NCBI GenBank assembly: GCA_033002965.1
Contig: JAURVB010011062.1
Coordinates: forward strand, 1 to 64,000
DNA: 64,000 nt
Source: Piper betle
Lineage: Eukaryota > Streptophyta > Magnoliopsida > Piperales > Piperaceae
Direction: 5' to 3'
Position 1 is the first letter of the stretch. Every line of letters begins with the position of its first letter. A program made the position numbers and the translations under genes. This document shows, in pieces, positions 12,801 to 24,758 of the stretch. The notes beneath the pieces are model-generated. The model did no database searches. It had not been told where the DNA came from and worked only from the letters and a program-made list of their open reading frames with translations.

Positions 12801-13078
12801 CAACGCGTCTTAATGCGTTATTCGGCCTAAAACTATTTCTACGATCAAACATATAAAAAGAAAAAAATGCTGCATACTTTCATATATTCTGATAACTCAT
12901 ATCTCACCATCTTCTTGATGTTATCATTATATATTTAGGTACACCTGACTCTCATCGCTCATAACTCATGGCTGGCCTCGACTTAGCACGCTGTTCATAA
13001 AACTGACTCGACTCGAACCAACGGTTGAACCGACTGGTTCGGTAACGAAAAACCCTGACTCAAGTCATGGGTTTTACA
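9853..13078 (-). repeat. Left LTR (3' LTR in element orientation), 3.2 kb
   Basis: TGTAACACC..GGTTTTACA. Over most of its length it is nearly identical to 15223-19066. It keeps about 52 bases after TGTAAC that are missing from the middle copy. It also holds an internal direct duplication: the CGG-rich block ending GACTCGATTCCTACTC occurs at about 11930-12308 and again at 12308-12665, the two units resembling different LTR copies. Open frames in the CGG-rich part (11567-12640) are low-complexity and not conserved in phase. Confidence 0.85.
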
Positions 13079-13095
13079 ACCTTCATTCCTTAGAA
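13079..13095 (-). promoter_or_regulatory. Polypurine tract of the retroelement
   Basis: On the minus strand CTAAGGAATGAAGGT immediately precedes the left LTR start TGTAAAACCC. A short purine-rich run abutting the 3' LTR is the expected plus-strand priming site for reverse transcription. Confidence 0.65.
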
Positions 13096-13353
13096 AAATT
13101 TTGTCCTCAAAATTTTAGATTAAGGAGGTTTCACTCTGGTAGCTATCTACTAAATGTGAAATCCGAGGTGAGACGCATGCGTACCTGTCACGTTTGTCGT
13201 ATCCTCCAGTGCTTCAGCAATCGTGGCTATGTCCATCCATGCTGCCTAAGGTGGTACCGAAATGGACGGTCCTGGTGGTGGTGTTGTTTGTATTCCTCTC
13301 TGGTCCAAGGCCTGCTGTTCTTGTCCTGTCATGCTAGCTACTAGTCCTCTTTG

Positions 13354-14649
13354 CTACTGTCTCAATGGCTGTTGGTCTCTGCCTCTCTGGCCTTGACCTT
13401 GACCATGCTGACCTCTTTGCTGTGGTTGTTGCTGGGGGGCTGAGAGCACAAGTCTCTGCGGAGGTGCTGGGAGCGTCATCTGTTGGGTCTGGCCAGTTGG
13501 ACAATTTGCGGCTCTATGCCCTAGTTGACCACAATTATAGGATACGTCTGTGCCTACTCTGCACTCTGCAGCTCTATGTCCTTGCTCACCGCATTTGTAG
13601 CATGCATCTGCGCCTGCTCTGCACTCACCTCCATGAGGACGTCGGCAATTCTGACAGAATGGTGCTCTGTAGCCTTGAACTTGGGCATCCGTAGCCCTCA
13701 TGGCAACTGGTGCATCTGACTAATGTCTCTGTTGTTCTCCCTGCTCTGGCCGATACGGCCTCGAATGTTGCTGTCTCTGGTCAACATCCTGGCGAGGTCT
13801 AGCCGCTATAACTCTTTCTGCCTCGCTTGCAGCTCTCACAACATCACCGAAAGTAGCAAACTTCCTATCCAAATAGGCCATCCTAATCTCGTGATGGAGG
13901 CTTTCTTAAAAACTCTCTATCCTTCTTTCTTCGGTGGACACCAAGTCTGGTGCAAATCTCTCTAGAGCTCTAAACCTAGTCTCGTAATGTACCACCGTCA
14001 TGGGTCCCTGCCTCAACGTCTAGAATTCTCGTTCCTTTCTCTTCCTGACGTTTGGCGGGAAATACTTTCCATCGAATTCCGCCCTAAATTCCTCCCATGT
14101 GATGTCCTGGGGCTGACGATGGGCGAATACAGAATTCTGGACTGAACTCCACCATATCCTGGCTTCATCCTGGAATGCTCCTGTGATGATGCGCACTCGG
14201 TGCTCCATGGGGCATGCCATCGTGTCAAACACACCTATGGCTGACGATATCCACAAGAATGCCTCTTTCACATCCAACGTTCCAAAGAAATGTCGTCCAC
14301 CATTCTTCACGAACTTTTCGTACAGCCACAGTCCTAATTTCCTCGTATCCACTGATCTGTTCGATCCTGCTCCTTGTTCATATCGAGGAAATTGTGGTCC
14401 CGTACCTGCTGGTACACCGTCAAATCTTGTAGCTCCACTTCCGCCTGCAGTCTGCCCGCTACCTACTGCTGCGGTTCCACTGATGTCCGGTCTCATCCTC
14501 GCCTGAAGTGGGGCAAATAGGGGAACTGTCGTTGGAGTAGTCCTCTGTTGTAGCGGTGGAGGAGGAGGCGGCGGCAGCGGGTCCGTGGAAACTACTGGCT
14601 CTCCCTGTGCCTCTTCACCTACTGCTGGTCTCTTCTTAGTTCTGGCCAC
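13354..14649 (-). pseudogene. Ty3/gypsy-type gag relic (capsid plus zinc knuckles)
   Basis: The structural polyprotein of the retroelement, which packages its RNA. The N-terminal part (14649-14020) starts MARTKKRPAVGEE, has a Pro-rich stretch, then the Retrotrans_gag signature (ARIWWSSV ... ITWEEFRAEFDGKYFP). The frame continues past a stop after KEREF into TLRQGPMTVVHYETRF and ERFAPDLVSTEE. Further in-frame stops follow near 13905 and 13720. The C-terminal part (13701-13354) holds CX2CX4HX4C knuckles: CYKCGEQGHRAAEC is intact, while the next one has lost its first Cys (SYNCGQLGHRAANC). At least three stops make it non-functional. It lies between primer site and polypurine tract, as expected. 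Confidence 0.88.
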
Positions 14650-15207
14650 AGAAAAAGCTATCTACCTGAGTTCTCTCCTGAATTCCTCTTAGCCTTGCTG
14701 CATTTGTCTGCTAAATTCTTCCTGACTTTGCAGCATTTGTATCTGAGATTCCGCCAACCTGGTGATCGCTGCTGTGTCTCTCTCTGTCGACTACTTCTGG
14801 TGCAGTAACTGTCACGACCACTGTCTCGGTCCCGGCAACTATCTCAGTCACGGTGACTGTCTCGATGATGGCTCTCACCACGTCGGCTAGCTGAAACTTG
14901 CACACTGACCTCTACTGGTGGCATAGCAGTCCTAGGTTGACTGGAAGCGGCGTCACTGTGAACAGGGCTAGGACTGTCCTGTCTGGCTACTGGAGGCGAT
15001 GGGGTCCTGATCTGCGTCCAGCGGGTCTGTGTCACCATCCTACCAGTAGTTCCTGCTCTAGTCTACTCGCCTTTCACACTACTGATTTGTAAGGAAATCT
15101 ACAATCAAAAACATTAAAATAGAAAAATACCTGTCGGAACAGCTTGGAGCAGCTTCAGCACACATGTAACCTGTAACGCATCTACCATCCTAATCAACCA
15201 AGGGTTA

Positions 15208-15218
15208 GCTCTGAACCA
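15208..15218 (-). promoter_or_regulatory. tRNA primer-binding site of the retroelement
   Basis: On the minus strand TGGTTCAGAGCTAAC lies a few bases after the end of the middle LTR. It differs slightly from the common plant tRNA-iMet primer site TGGTATCAGAGC. It fixes the middle LTR as the 5' LTR and the element as minus-strand. Confidence 0.75.
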
Positions 15219-15222
15219 CTAT

Positions 15223-18200
15223 TGTAACCAAACCGTTCACTAATCTACTGGGTTCGGTTAAGCCGACCCGGATCTGCCCTCGGTGTCTCAAGATGGAGAT
15301 GCAAACATGAAATGCATGGATGGGATGCGTGGGTTCTAACGTAGTCCTACATGCATGCTATGATGTGCAAGCAAAACAAAACCATGCAACGGCAAGAAAT
15401 TTTTAATTAAAAATTATCCACAACAAGGGTATATAAATATTTTATCAAAATACGATAAAACATGATAATCTACCGTAGCATTCATCATTATCTCTTTCGT
15501 TTCAATTGAACCGAGCCTGAACTCCAAACTCACTACTCATTCACATTTATCCATTCATTTCATATCAAGCAATTTATCTAAACAAACACATCAACATTAT
15601 CATTCACGTAGCAATAACACACCGTCATTATAGATTACACGCAGCAGGTACATGTGTGCGCGGTTCCGTGCTGCTCCTCCGCAGTCCCGATAGCTTTCAT
15701 CCCTCGCATTTCTCACCTACATATATATAGAAAAACCGTCAGTAACGAGTGTTACCGGCCCGGAAAATAACTAATATCAATCTGGCACAGGAGAGCAAAC
15801 TCTCCTGTTGAATGAAAACCATATACTTCCTCAAGAACTCTCATCAGGGCACATACGGGAGCCGTCGCCCTCGGGTCGACAGCGTCCCCCTATCTTTCAC
15901 ATTCTCATACCTCGGCCATTTCTCTATCGCTTCTCGCATCAAATCTCATTCCTTTCCGCCCTCTGCACCTTCCATATTACTCCTGGCCTTGAGCACGAAG
16001 GCCGAGTACTCTCAGGCAGTCGCCTTCAGTACCCTTTGAAACCACAAGTCTAGACATGCGCTGCAATGCAGTACCCGTGAACCTCCACACTTCTCCGGGT
16101 TTGAGGAACTCAAAGGTGGAGTTGTCAGGATCCCTCGGGAATGAAACGGCCTGTACACCATTCCAGAGCCCACTATCGACTCACACGTGCCCGCTCGCGT
16201 AGCACGGTAGTCGGATTTCCTCATTCAATCTCTCACAAAAATGCGAAAACTATACATATATATAGGTCTGGGTTGGGATTTATACAATAGGCCCGAAGGC
16301 AACGTGAGCTGGATCTGAAGTTCGAAAACAAACTCGAGGGATCTCATCCTCGAGGGTTATTAATCCAGAAAATTATTGGCTAAATGGCCCGAGTTAAGTG
16401 GGATCCGATAAAACGCCACTTAACACGTCCTGCATGTAATAAATCAAATACACAATAGAATAGCGTAAAACAGAGAACGAGTCCTAAACGGACCTGGTAG
16501 AAGCTCCAAACAGGTCCACGCGCCTAGGCGGCGAGCTCCTACACCGTACCTACACAATCAAGCTAAAAACTAACGCCCGCATGATGAATCACACATCCTA
16601 TAGCATGCACACACAATCAACACAATCACGCATCAATCAACACACATCAACCTATATCAATTCTAGCAAGTCTACTTAGGCTAGTTTGCATTAGATCAAG
16701 ATCATTACCTAGTTACCCTAATTAGTTTCTTAGCCTCCATTTTTAACACCACTCAACCAAACAATTTCATATTTCTATTCTTAATCAAACCTACATTAAA
16801 ATATATATATATTTATAACACACACACAAATCCTGGCATGCAATTCTAATAACCAATATTTTTAAATAATTAAATTAAAATAAATTATACCTCGCGTCGT
16901 CGAAAATTGGCGACGGCTAGGGTTTCCGTTTCGTGGCTCGAAACTCGAATTCGACACCTAGCGGCGTCCGAAGTCCAATCAGATTGGACCGGGTGCGTTC
17001 GGCAGATGATCCGGCGAATTTCCCACGAATCCAATTTTCCAGCGGTTCCGGCGGTTTTTCGGCGAGTGTCGGCGGTTTTCCGGCGGATTCCGGTGGTATT
17101 CTGGCAATGATTTGGGATGGGGCAATCAGGCGGTCTATCGGCACCAGCTCGACGAGCTTGGTCCAATGGTGGTGTCAAACAAAGCAGCCGGGGTGGCGAT
17201 GGCCGTCGGCGGTGGCGTCGAAAATGGGTGGCGGCGGCGGCGTGCTCCGATCGGGGCTGCGGCCGGCCTCGACGGCGGTCGGGATGATGGGGGAAACGTC
17301 GGCGACGGCGAGGGGGTGGTCGTCGGGGTCACAGCAGCGGCGGTGCGGCCCGGACGACATCGGAATCAGGCTTGGAGTGGCGACGGCTGAGGCGGCTTCG
17401 CGTGGCATCGCGGTGGTTGGGGTCGGTTGGGGTGGCACGGCGAGGGGACGACGGACGGTTGGTTCTGACGGCGGGGCGACAGTCGACGGCGGTGGCGGCG
17501 ACGAACAAAGTGGGCGGCGAGGGTTTGGGTGAAGAAGGGTCGCGAGGGAGAAAAATACCCTCAATGGCAGTTTCGTAATTAAGTATTGACTCGATTCCTA
17601 CTCGAGTCAAAATAATAACCAGTGATGCACGAATCGGCCGATTCCGTGCGGAATCGGCCGATTTAAATCGGATCGGCGTCGCGCCGATCCGATTTCGGGG
17701 CCGACTCGGTCGGCCCCGAATCGGGCCTTGAATCGGCGAGTTTCGGCCGATTCCGACCGATTTAACTCGGAATCGGAATCGGCCGATTTAAATCGGAATC
17801 GGTTTTATTGCAAAATTACCAAAATACCCTAGGTATAATTTTTATTAAATTATTTAAGCATGGGCAAAATGGTAATTTGGATTTAAAAACCTAAATCAAA
17901 CCCTCTCCCCCGATTCCGCCGCCGCGTTCGCTCCGCCGCCCTCCGCCGCGCTTCCGCCGTCCGACCTCAGCTCCGTCCGACCACGCCACCGCCGCCCGAT
18001 TCCGACCTCAGCTCCGCCCTCCGCCGCGATTCCGCCGCAGACGCTGCGACCGCCGCCCGAACTCGGCTTCCGCCGTCCGACGCTTCCGCCGCGCTCTCCG
18101 CCGCGCTTCCGCCCGATTCCGCCGCGATTCGGCCGTCCGACGCTCCGCCCGACCTTCCGACCACCCCACCGCCGTCCGACGCTGCGCCCGTTCCGAACTC

Positions 18201-19066
18201 ACCTTCCGCCGTCCGACGCTTCCGCCGCGATTCCGCCGGCCGACGGTTCGTCCGACCGGGCTGCCGACATCCTCCGACATCGCCGCCGCGAGGCTCGCCG
18301 CCGACCGGGCCGCCGGCGGCGGCGGGGGGTAGAGAGGGGAGGGTGGCATTCTCGTAATTAAAAGTTGACTCGAGTCTAACCCGAGTCAAAAATAATAATT
18401 AATTCTAAATAATTTAAAAAATCTTAAAAAATATTTAAAAAATATCATAAACTATAATACACAGAATAATATCAAAATAACATCAATACCCAATTTTAAT
18501 ATATTTATATTGTAAATTGTCAAATTATTATATATGACCGATTAAATTAATTTGGACCGATTCAACTGAACCGATTCTTGGCCGATTCAGACCGATTCCG
18601 ATTCCGATTCCGATTCCATGGAAAACCGATTCCGATTCCGATTCCGATTCATGCAACCATGATAATAACTAGTTCGTAATAAATTCTAAAATAAATCTAG
18701 AAAAATATGGAAAAATTCCATAAAATAAAACAAACACAACAACATCCAAATGGCATGCTCTATAACTAATAACCATTCCGAATATAATCCAACGCGTCCT
18801 AATGCGTTATTCGGCCTAAAACTATTTCTACGATCAAACATATAAAAAGAAAAAATACTGCATACTTTTATATATTCTTATAACTCATATCTCACAATCT
18901 TCTCGACGTTATCATCATATATTCAGGTACACCTGTCTCTCATCGCTCATAACTCATGGCTGGCCTCGACTCAGCACGTGGTTCATTAAACTGACTCGAC
19001 TCGAACAAACGGTTGAACTGACTAGTTCGGTAACGAAAATCCCTGACTCAAGTCATGGGTTTTACA
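15223..19066 (-). repeat. Middle LTR (5' LTR), interrupted by a hAT-type element
   Basis: Runs TGTAACCAAACC..GGTTTTACA and matches 9853-13078 closely. Two differences: a deletion of about 52 bases right after TGTAAC, and a 1042-bp insertion at 17620-18661 with its 8-bp target duplication. Open frames across 16885-17610 lie in its CGG-rich leader and are not genes. Confidence 0.85.
17620..18661. mobile_element. Non-autonomous hAT-type element, copy 1
   Basis: Flanked by perfect 8-bp duplications ATAATAAC (17612-17619 and 18662-18669), the hAT hallmark. Terminal inverted repeats CAGTGATGCACGAATCGG and CATGGTTGCATGAATCGG match at 14 of 18 positions. Subterminal regions are packed with AATCGG/CCGATT units, including the palindrome AATCGGCCGATT and GATTCC runs at the right end. 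The middle is CCG-rich and encodes no recognisable transposase. About 18340-18450 resembles the LTR sequence that this element interrupts. A second copy lies at 51503. Confidence 0.85.
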
Positions 19067-20545
19067 GTACCTACACAATCAAGCTAAAAACTAACGCTCG
19101 CATGATGAATCACACAACCTATATCATGCACACACACTCAACACAATCACGCATCAATCAACACACATCAACCTATATCAATTATAGCAAGTCTACTTAG
19201 GCTAGTTTGCATTAGATCATGATCATTACCTAGTTACCCTAATTAGTTTCTTAGCCTCTATTTTTAACACCAATCAATCAAACAAATTTCACAATTTATC
19301 CTTAATTAAATCTACATTTATATATATTATTATAACACACAATTCACCAATCCTAGCATGCAATTTTAATAATCAATAATTTCAAATAATTAAGTTAAAT
19401 AAATTATACCTCGCGTCGTCGATAATCGACAACGGCTAGGGTTTCCGTTTCGTGGCTCGAAACTCGAATTCGACACTTAGCAGCGTCCGAAGTCCGATCA
19501 GATTGGACCGGGTGCGTTCGGCGGATGATCCGGCAAATTTCCCACTAATCCAATTTTCTCGCGGTTCTGGCAGTTTTCCGGTGTGTGTCGGCGGTTTTCG
19601 GCAGATTTCGGCGGTTTTCCGGCAATGATTCGGGATGGGGCAATCAGGGGGTCTATCGGCACCAGCTCGACGAGCTTGGTCCAATGGTGGTGTCAAACAA
19701 AGTAGCCGGGGCGGCGATGGCCGTCGGCGGCGGCGTCAAAAATGGGTGGCGGCGGCGGCGTGCTCCGATCGGGGCTGCGGCCGGCCTCGACGGCGGTCGG
19801 GATGATGGGGAAACGTCGGCGACGGCGAGGGGGTGAGACTGGTGGTCACAGCGGCGGCGACGGCGACCGAACGGCGGCGGAATCCGGCACTGAGTGGCGA
19901 CGGCCGAGGCGGCCTCGTGGCGTTGCGGCGGCGCGCTGGCAGGCGATCGGTGGCCGGTGTTGGTTGTGGTGGCAAGGCAAGGCAGGGGGCGTCGATCAGC
20001 TGCAGCGCGGCGTCGGTGGCGGCGGCGGCGGCAGCACACACGGTGAGGGTTTAGGGAGGGTAAGTGTCGGGAGGGAGAAGAATACCCTCAATGGCAGAGT
20101 TTTGTAAATAAGTATTGACTCGATTCCTACTCGAGTCAAAATAATAACTAGTTCGTAATAAATTCTAAAAAAATCTAGAAAAATATGAAAAAATTCCATA
20201 AAATAAAACAAACACAACAACATCCAAATGGCATGCTCTATAACTAATAACCCACCCGAATATAATCCAATGCGTCCTAACGCGTTATTCGAGCTTAAAA
20301 CTATTTCTCCGATCAAACATATAAAAAGAAAAAATACTGCATACTTTCATATATTCTGATAACTCATATCTCACCATCTTCTCGACGTTATCATCATATA
20401 TTCAGGTACATCTGATTCTCATCGCTCATAACTCACGGCTGGCCTCGACTCAGCACGTGGTTCATGAAACTGACTCGACTCGAACCAATGATGGAACCGA
20501 CTGGTTCGGTAACATAAAATCCTGACTCGAGTCATGGGTTTTACA
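19067..20545 (-). repeat. Truncated third LTR copy
   Basis: Starts abruptly at GTACCTACACAATC, an internal LTR position (about 11225 in the left copy), directly after the TTTTACA end of the middle LTR. It runs to its own TTTTACA end, followed by GAAAA. It includes the palindrome TGACTCGAGTCA at 20523-20534, near the end. Confidence 0.85.
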
Positions 20546-21606
20546 GAAAACATCATTACTCTTCCTCATAGAACTCTCATAAGGGCAATAAACATGAGCC
20601 GTTGACCTCCCGAAACAATGTCCCCTTTCTATCTCATCCTCATTCATTGGCTACTTTAAACTATCCCTTATGTGGGAAAAATCATTCTCGTTCCTTTCAG
20701 CCCTCTACATCCTTCGTATCACTCTGAACTTGAGTATAGAGATCGAGTACTCTCAGGCATGCGCTTTCAATAGCGTTTGAAACAACAAGTCTAGATATGC
20801 ACTGCATAGTTGTACCTGTAAGCTTCTACATTTCTTTGAGTTTGAGGAGCTCAAAGGTGGGGTTATCAGGATCCCTCCGAAATAGAATGGACGCTCACTA
20901 ATTCTAGATCTTGCGTTGATGAACACATGCCCTATCTCAAGACATAGTCGTCAATTTTCCATTGTTTCATATCTCACTAAAAATGCGAAAAACTATACGC
21001 ACATAGGCTTGGGTAGGGATTTCAATATAATAGGCCTGAAGGCATCGTGATCTGGATCTAAGTTTTCGAAAACAAACTCGAGGGATCTCATCCTTGAGGG
21101 TTATTAATTTAGAAATTTCATATGACTAGATAGCTCATGTGGAGTGGGATGTAATAAATCCACCACTCGACACATTTTCTTACCTGTTAAACAAAGCACG
21201 ACAAAGTACAGAAGTCAAACCAGAAGTGAGTCCTAAACGGATCTTGTAGAAGCTCCAATCGTGTCCACTCACCTAGGTGGTGAGATCCTAGTCCGTACAT
21301 ACATATCAAACTAAAAGCTAATTCCCGCTTAATTCACACATCCTATAGTATACACACATCAATACATACTCACACTACATCATACATAAATCACACAGGT
21401 TCTCCTACGCTATGTTGCATTCGATTACGAAAATTACTTAGTTTACGTAATTAGTTCCTTAGCGTTCATTTTAATACACTTCAATCAAACAATTCATACT
21501 GTTATTTACAATAAAAATATCTAACAGATCAATTCATCAATCCTAGCATGCTGTGCTAATAATTATCACCTTTAAGTAATTAAATCGGAGTTAATTATAT
21601 GTCGCG
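20546..21606 (-). mobile_element. Outer LTR 'B', second fragment
   Basis: Resumes at GAAAACATC, exactly where the 9242-9852 fragment was cut. It continues through the CTAGA, TCGAGGG and CCTAAACGG blocks in LTR order to TTATATGTCGCG, where the solo LTR is inserted. It is clearly more diverged than the nested copies. Confidence 0.8.
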
Positions 21607-24548
21607 TGTAAAACCCACGACTCGAGTCAGAGTTTTATATTCAGAACCGGTCGGTTTGACTGTTATTTTCAATTTGAGTTAGATTCAGAACACGTGTACT
21701 GAGCCGACGCCAGTCGCGTGTATGAGCTATGAGGTCATGCGTACCCAAGTATATGATGATAACGTCATGAACACAGTAGAATAGAATGAGTTATCAGAAT
21801 ATATGAGAGTATGCCAGTTATTTTATTTTTTATTTTTATATATAGTGGACCGTAGAATTAGTTTTAGGCCGTTTACCGCGTTAGGACACGTTACGAGCGG
21901 TTTGGATGGGTTGATAGTTCTAGAGCATATCATTACGATGTTTTAGTATTTGTTTGATTTTGCGGGATTTTTCCCGATTTTTATGAATTTTTTATAAGAT
22001 TTAATACGACGTAGTTATTATACTTGACACGAGCCGGAGACGAGTCAAGTCTTATTTATAAGTTTGCCACCCAACCATTTCTTCTCCACCCCCGACACTT
22101 TCCCCTTCCAAACCCTAGCCGCCCCCACTATTTGGTACCGCCACCGCCTGCGCCGTCGTCGCCTTGCCACCGGGCGTCGCCATGCAGCCCCGACCAGCCC
22201 CGGCCGTTGCCAGGTTGCCAAGACGCCGGAATCGCCGCGCCTAGCGCCGCGGCTACGTTTCGGTCACATTGCCAATTCCGCCACTGGCGACCGTCGCTGC
22301 CACGATCAGGTGGTTGCCTCGACACCCTCAGCCCCCTAGCAACCTTCCCCGACCGGAACGGAGGCCAGCGACGCCCATCCTGGCCGGATCTCCACACCAC
22401 CACGGCCAGCCTCTGTTTTAGCCATTTTCCGACGAGCCATCGCCTCGGCTGACCACGTCAACATTGTGGATGTGTCAGGCTCGCCGAGCCGGTTCCAATG
22501 ATACCCAATATGACCACTTTCTGGCCAGTAGATGCTGCCGGCGACTGTCCTCGGAAAACCATCGGAATTTGCCAGAAAACCACTGAAACCCACCGGAAAA
22601 CCAGATTTGCAGGAATTTGGCAGATCTTCCGAGGAGTTTATCCGGTCAAACCTGATCAACTTCGGACGCTGACGAGCACCGGATTCGAGCTCCGAGACAC
22701 TCAACGGAAACCCTAGTCATCGTCGATTGCCAATGACGTGAGGTATAATTACCTCCGATTTAATTATTTAAAATTGATGATGATTGTTAGTATAGCATGT
22801 TAGAATTGAGTAGTTGTCATGATGAATGCCAGACTATGAATGAAGTAAAGATGTGCATGATGTGATTAACAGGGAATGATAGTTAAGTGATCTAATGAAC
22901 TAAAGTAAATTTGAGCATGATAATCGAGTACAACGTAACTTAGGAAATATAATTAGATTGATATTAATAGGATAAGTTGGAATTACTTTCACATTTATAA
23001 TTGTTGCTTGTTATGGTTGATGATTGAATTGTGTGTGATGTTCATTACGTTTGATGCATCATTTAGTTAGCGGGCGTTAGTATTTAGTTTTGATATGTAG
23101 GTATGGAGTAGGAGCTCGCCGCCTAGGCGCGATGAAACGCTTGGAGCTTCTACCAAGTCCACTTAGGACTCGACTCTGTTTTATGGTCTTTTATTGTATG
23201 TTTATTTTATTATCTACAGGACGGGTTAAGTGGCGTTTTATCGGATCTCACTTAACTCGGGCCATTTAATCAAATAGTTTTTAGATTAATAACCCTTCGA
23301 GGATGAGATCCCTCGAGGATGATTTCGAAAACAAGATCCACCACAAGTTGCCTTTGGGCCTATTATATAATCCCTCCCCAACCCTATATATATATATGCA
23401 GTTTTCTCGTTTTCAGTGAGACGAGAGATGGAGAAACTGACTACACGTACCATGAGCGGATGCCGTGATAGTTAAAGCAGGCTCTGGATTAGTGCCAGCG
23501 GACTGTTCCATTCCCGAGGGATCCTGACAACTCCGCGTTTGAGTTCCTCACACTTGGAGAACGTGGAGGTTTACGGGCACTATTTAGTACAGCACATGTC
23601 CAGACTTGTGGTTCAAAGGGTATTAAAGGCGAGTGCCTGAGAGTACTCGGCCTTCGTGCTCAAGGCCAGGAGAAATATGGAGGTAAGGAGAGGGCTTAGG
23701 ATAAAGTTTTATGTGAAGTACTGAAAAAGAAGTGCCATGAGTGGCACAGTACCAGATAGATCGGGATGCTGCCGGGTCTGCAGCCCAGTGGCTCCTCAGT
23801 AGTGCCCTTCAGAGTGTTCACGTGGAGCATATGATGTTTTCTTTTATATGAGAGTTTGTTCTCATAGCCAGCTTGTTATAGTTGTTTTATTTTCTGGACC
23901 AGTAACACTAGTTACTGACGTATTTTTATATTATATGTAGGTAATAATCACAAGTTGGAGGAGCCAGCTTGGACGGAAGAGCGCTGTTGTCGCTTGCACA
24001 CATGTCAGTCGATAGAGTGGTTAATACTTTATGATGCTATAATATTGTGAATGATGTGAAATGTTAAGACATGATAGGATATGATTAAATGTAATAAGAT
24101 GATGTTATGACATGATAAAAAGCTAAGACATGATGACAAGAGGTGAGATGTGATTAGAGTGCACAGCAGAAGTGTGGCCCAAGTTCTATAATGCATATAC
24201 AGTATATTAGATTATGTGTGATTAAAATTGTTGATATATGCATATATATTGGTATATATTGTTTTGATAGGGTGGACCCTGATTGCACTTTTAGGGGAGA
24301 CTCTATCCATTTTATTTTAGAATTTTTATTGAGTTTGATCGTAATTGTATTGGTGTGTACTTGAATTGCATGTCATTCATGTAGTACCATGTTAGGGTTT
24401 GTGCATTCATTAATGCATTGAGTTGTATCTTCATCTTAAGACGCCGAGATTGGATCCGCATGAGTTAGGTTCGGGTTAGCTGATCTAACCAGGGGCCTGT
24501 AACATGCCGTTTCAGTTCATGAGCGTGAACCAGATTCAGAGTGTTACA
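21607..24548 (+). mobile_element. Solo LTR of the same family, opposite orientation
   Basis: Starts TGTAAAACCC and ends GAGTGTTACA, flanked by perfect 5-bp duplications TCGCG (21602-21606, 24549-24553). Its 2942 bp match the reverse complement of the neighbouring LTRs. No internal region remains, so it arose by LTR-LTR recombination. A TATA box (TATTTATA, 22053-22060) is followed by a leader containing AAACCCTAGCCGCC and a CCG-rich segment. Open frames at 22024-22716 lie in that leader and are not genes. Confidence 0.9.
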
Positions 24549-24758
24549 TCGCGTCATTAGCAATTAGCAACAGCTAGGGTTTTGTTGCCGGCTCAAGACT
24601 GGTAGTGTCAGAAGTTCGATAGGGTTTGACAGGATGAATTTGGTGGAAGATACTACTAATTTTAGCAAATCCGATTTTCCAGTGACTTTTTCGACAAGGC
24701 AATCGGGCTATGGGTAGGCGCCGGCTCGATGAGCTTGACCCAATGGTGGTTGCTAAGG
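24549..24758 (-). mobile_element. Outer LTR 'B', third fragment
   Basis: Begins with the second TCGCG copy and continues the interrupted LTR: GCTAGGGTTTTG, the GATTTTCCAGTGACTTTT stretch and CGATGAGCTTGACCCAATGG, matching CGACGAGCTTGGTCCAATGG in the nested copies. A last fragment follows at about 25590-25690. Confidence 0.75.

Larger units (their letters stand above)
9848..20550 (-). mobile_element. Gag-only LTR retrotransposon complex with three LTR copies
   Basis: GAAAA duplications flank 9853-20545 (9848-9852 and 20546-20550). The insertion starts TGTAACACC and ends GGTTTTACA, so it has TGTAA/TTACA inverted termini. Reading on the minus strand, it contains an LTR pair, a primer site (15208-15218), a leader, a broken gag and a polypurine tract (13079-13095). 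There is no protease, reverse transcriptase, RNase H or integrase between gag and the left LTR, where only about 275 bases remain. This architecture matches non-autonomous gag-carrying elements (TR-GAG type) that depend on pol from a relative. A truncated third LTR abuts the right side of the middle LTR. Confidence 0.85.

Noticed and set aside
13365..13719. Plus-strand open frames opposite the gag zinc knuckles
   Set aside because: Antisense shadows of the gag reading frame, which has recognisable CCHC motifs.
22024..22716. 142- and 122-codon open frames
   Set aside because: Located downstream of the TATA box in the solo LTR leader; not conserved in frame in the other LTRs and without known domains.
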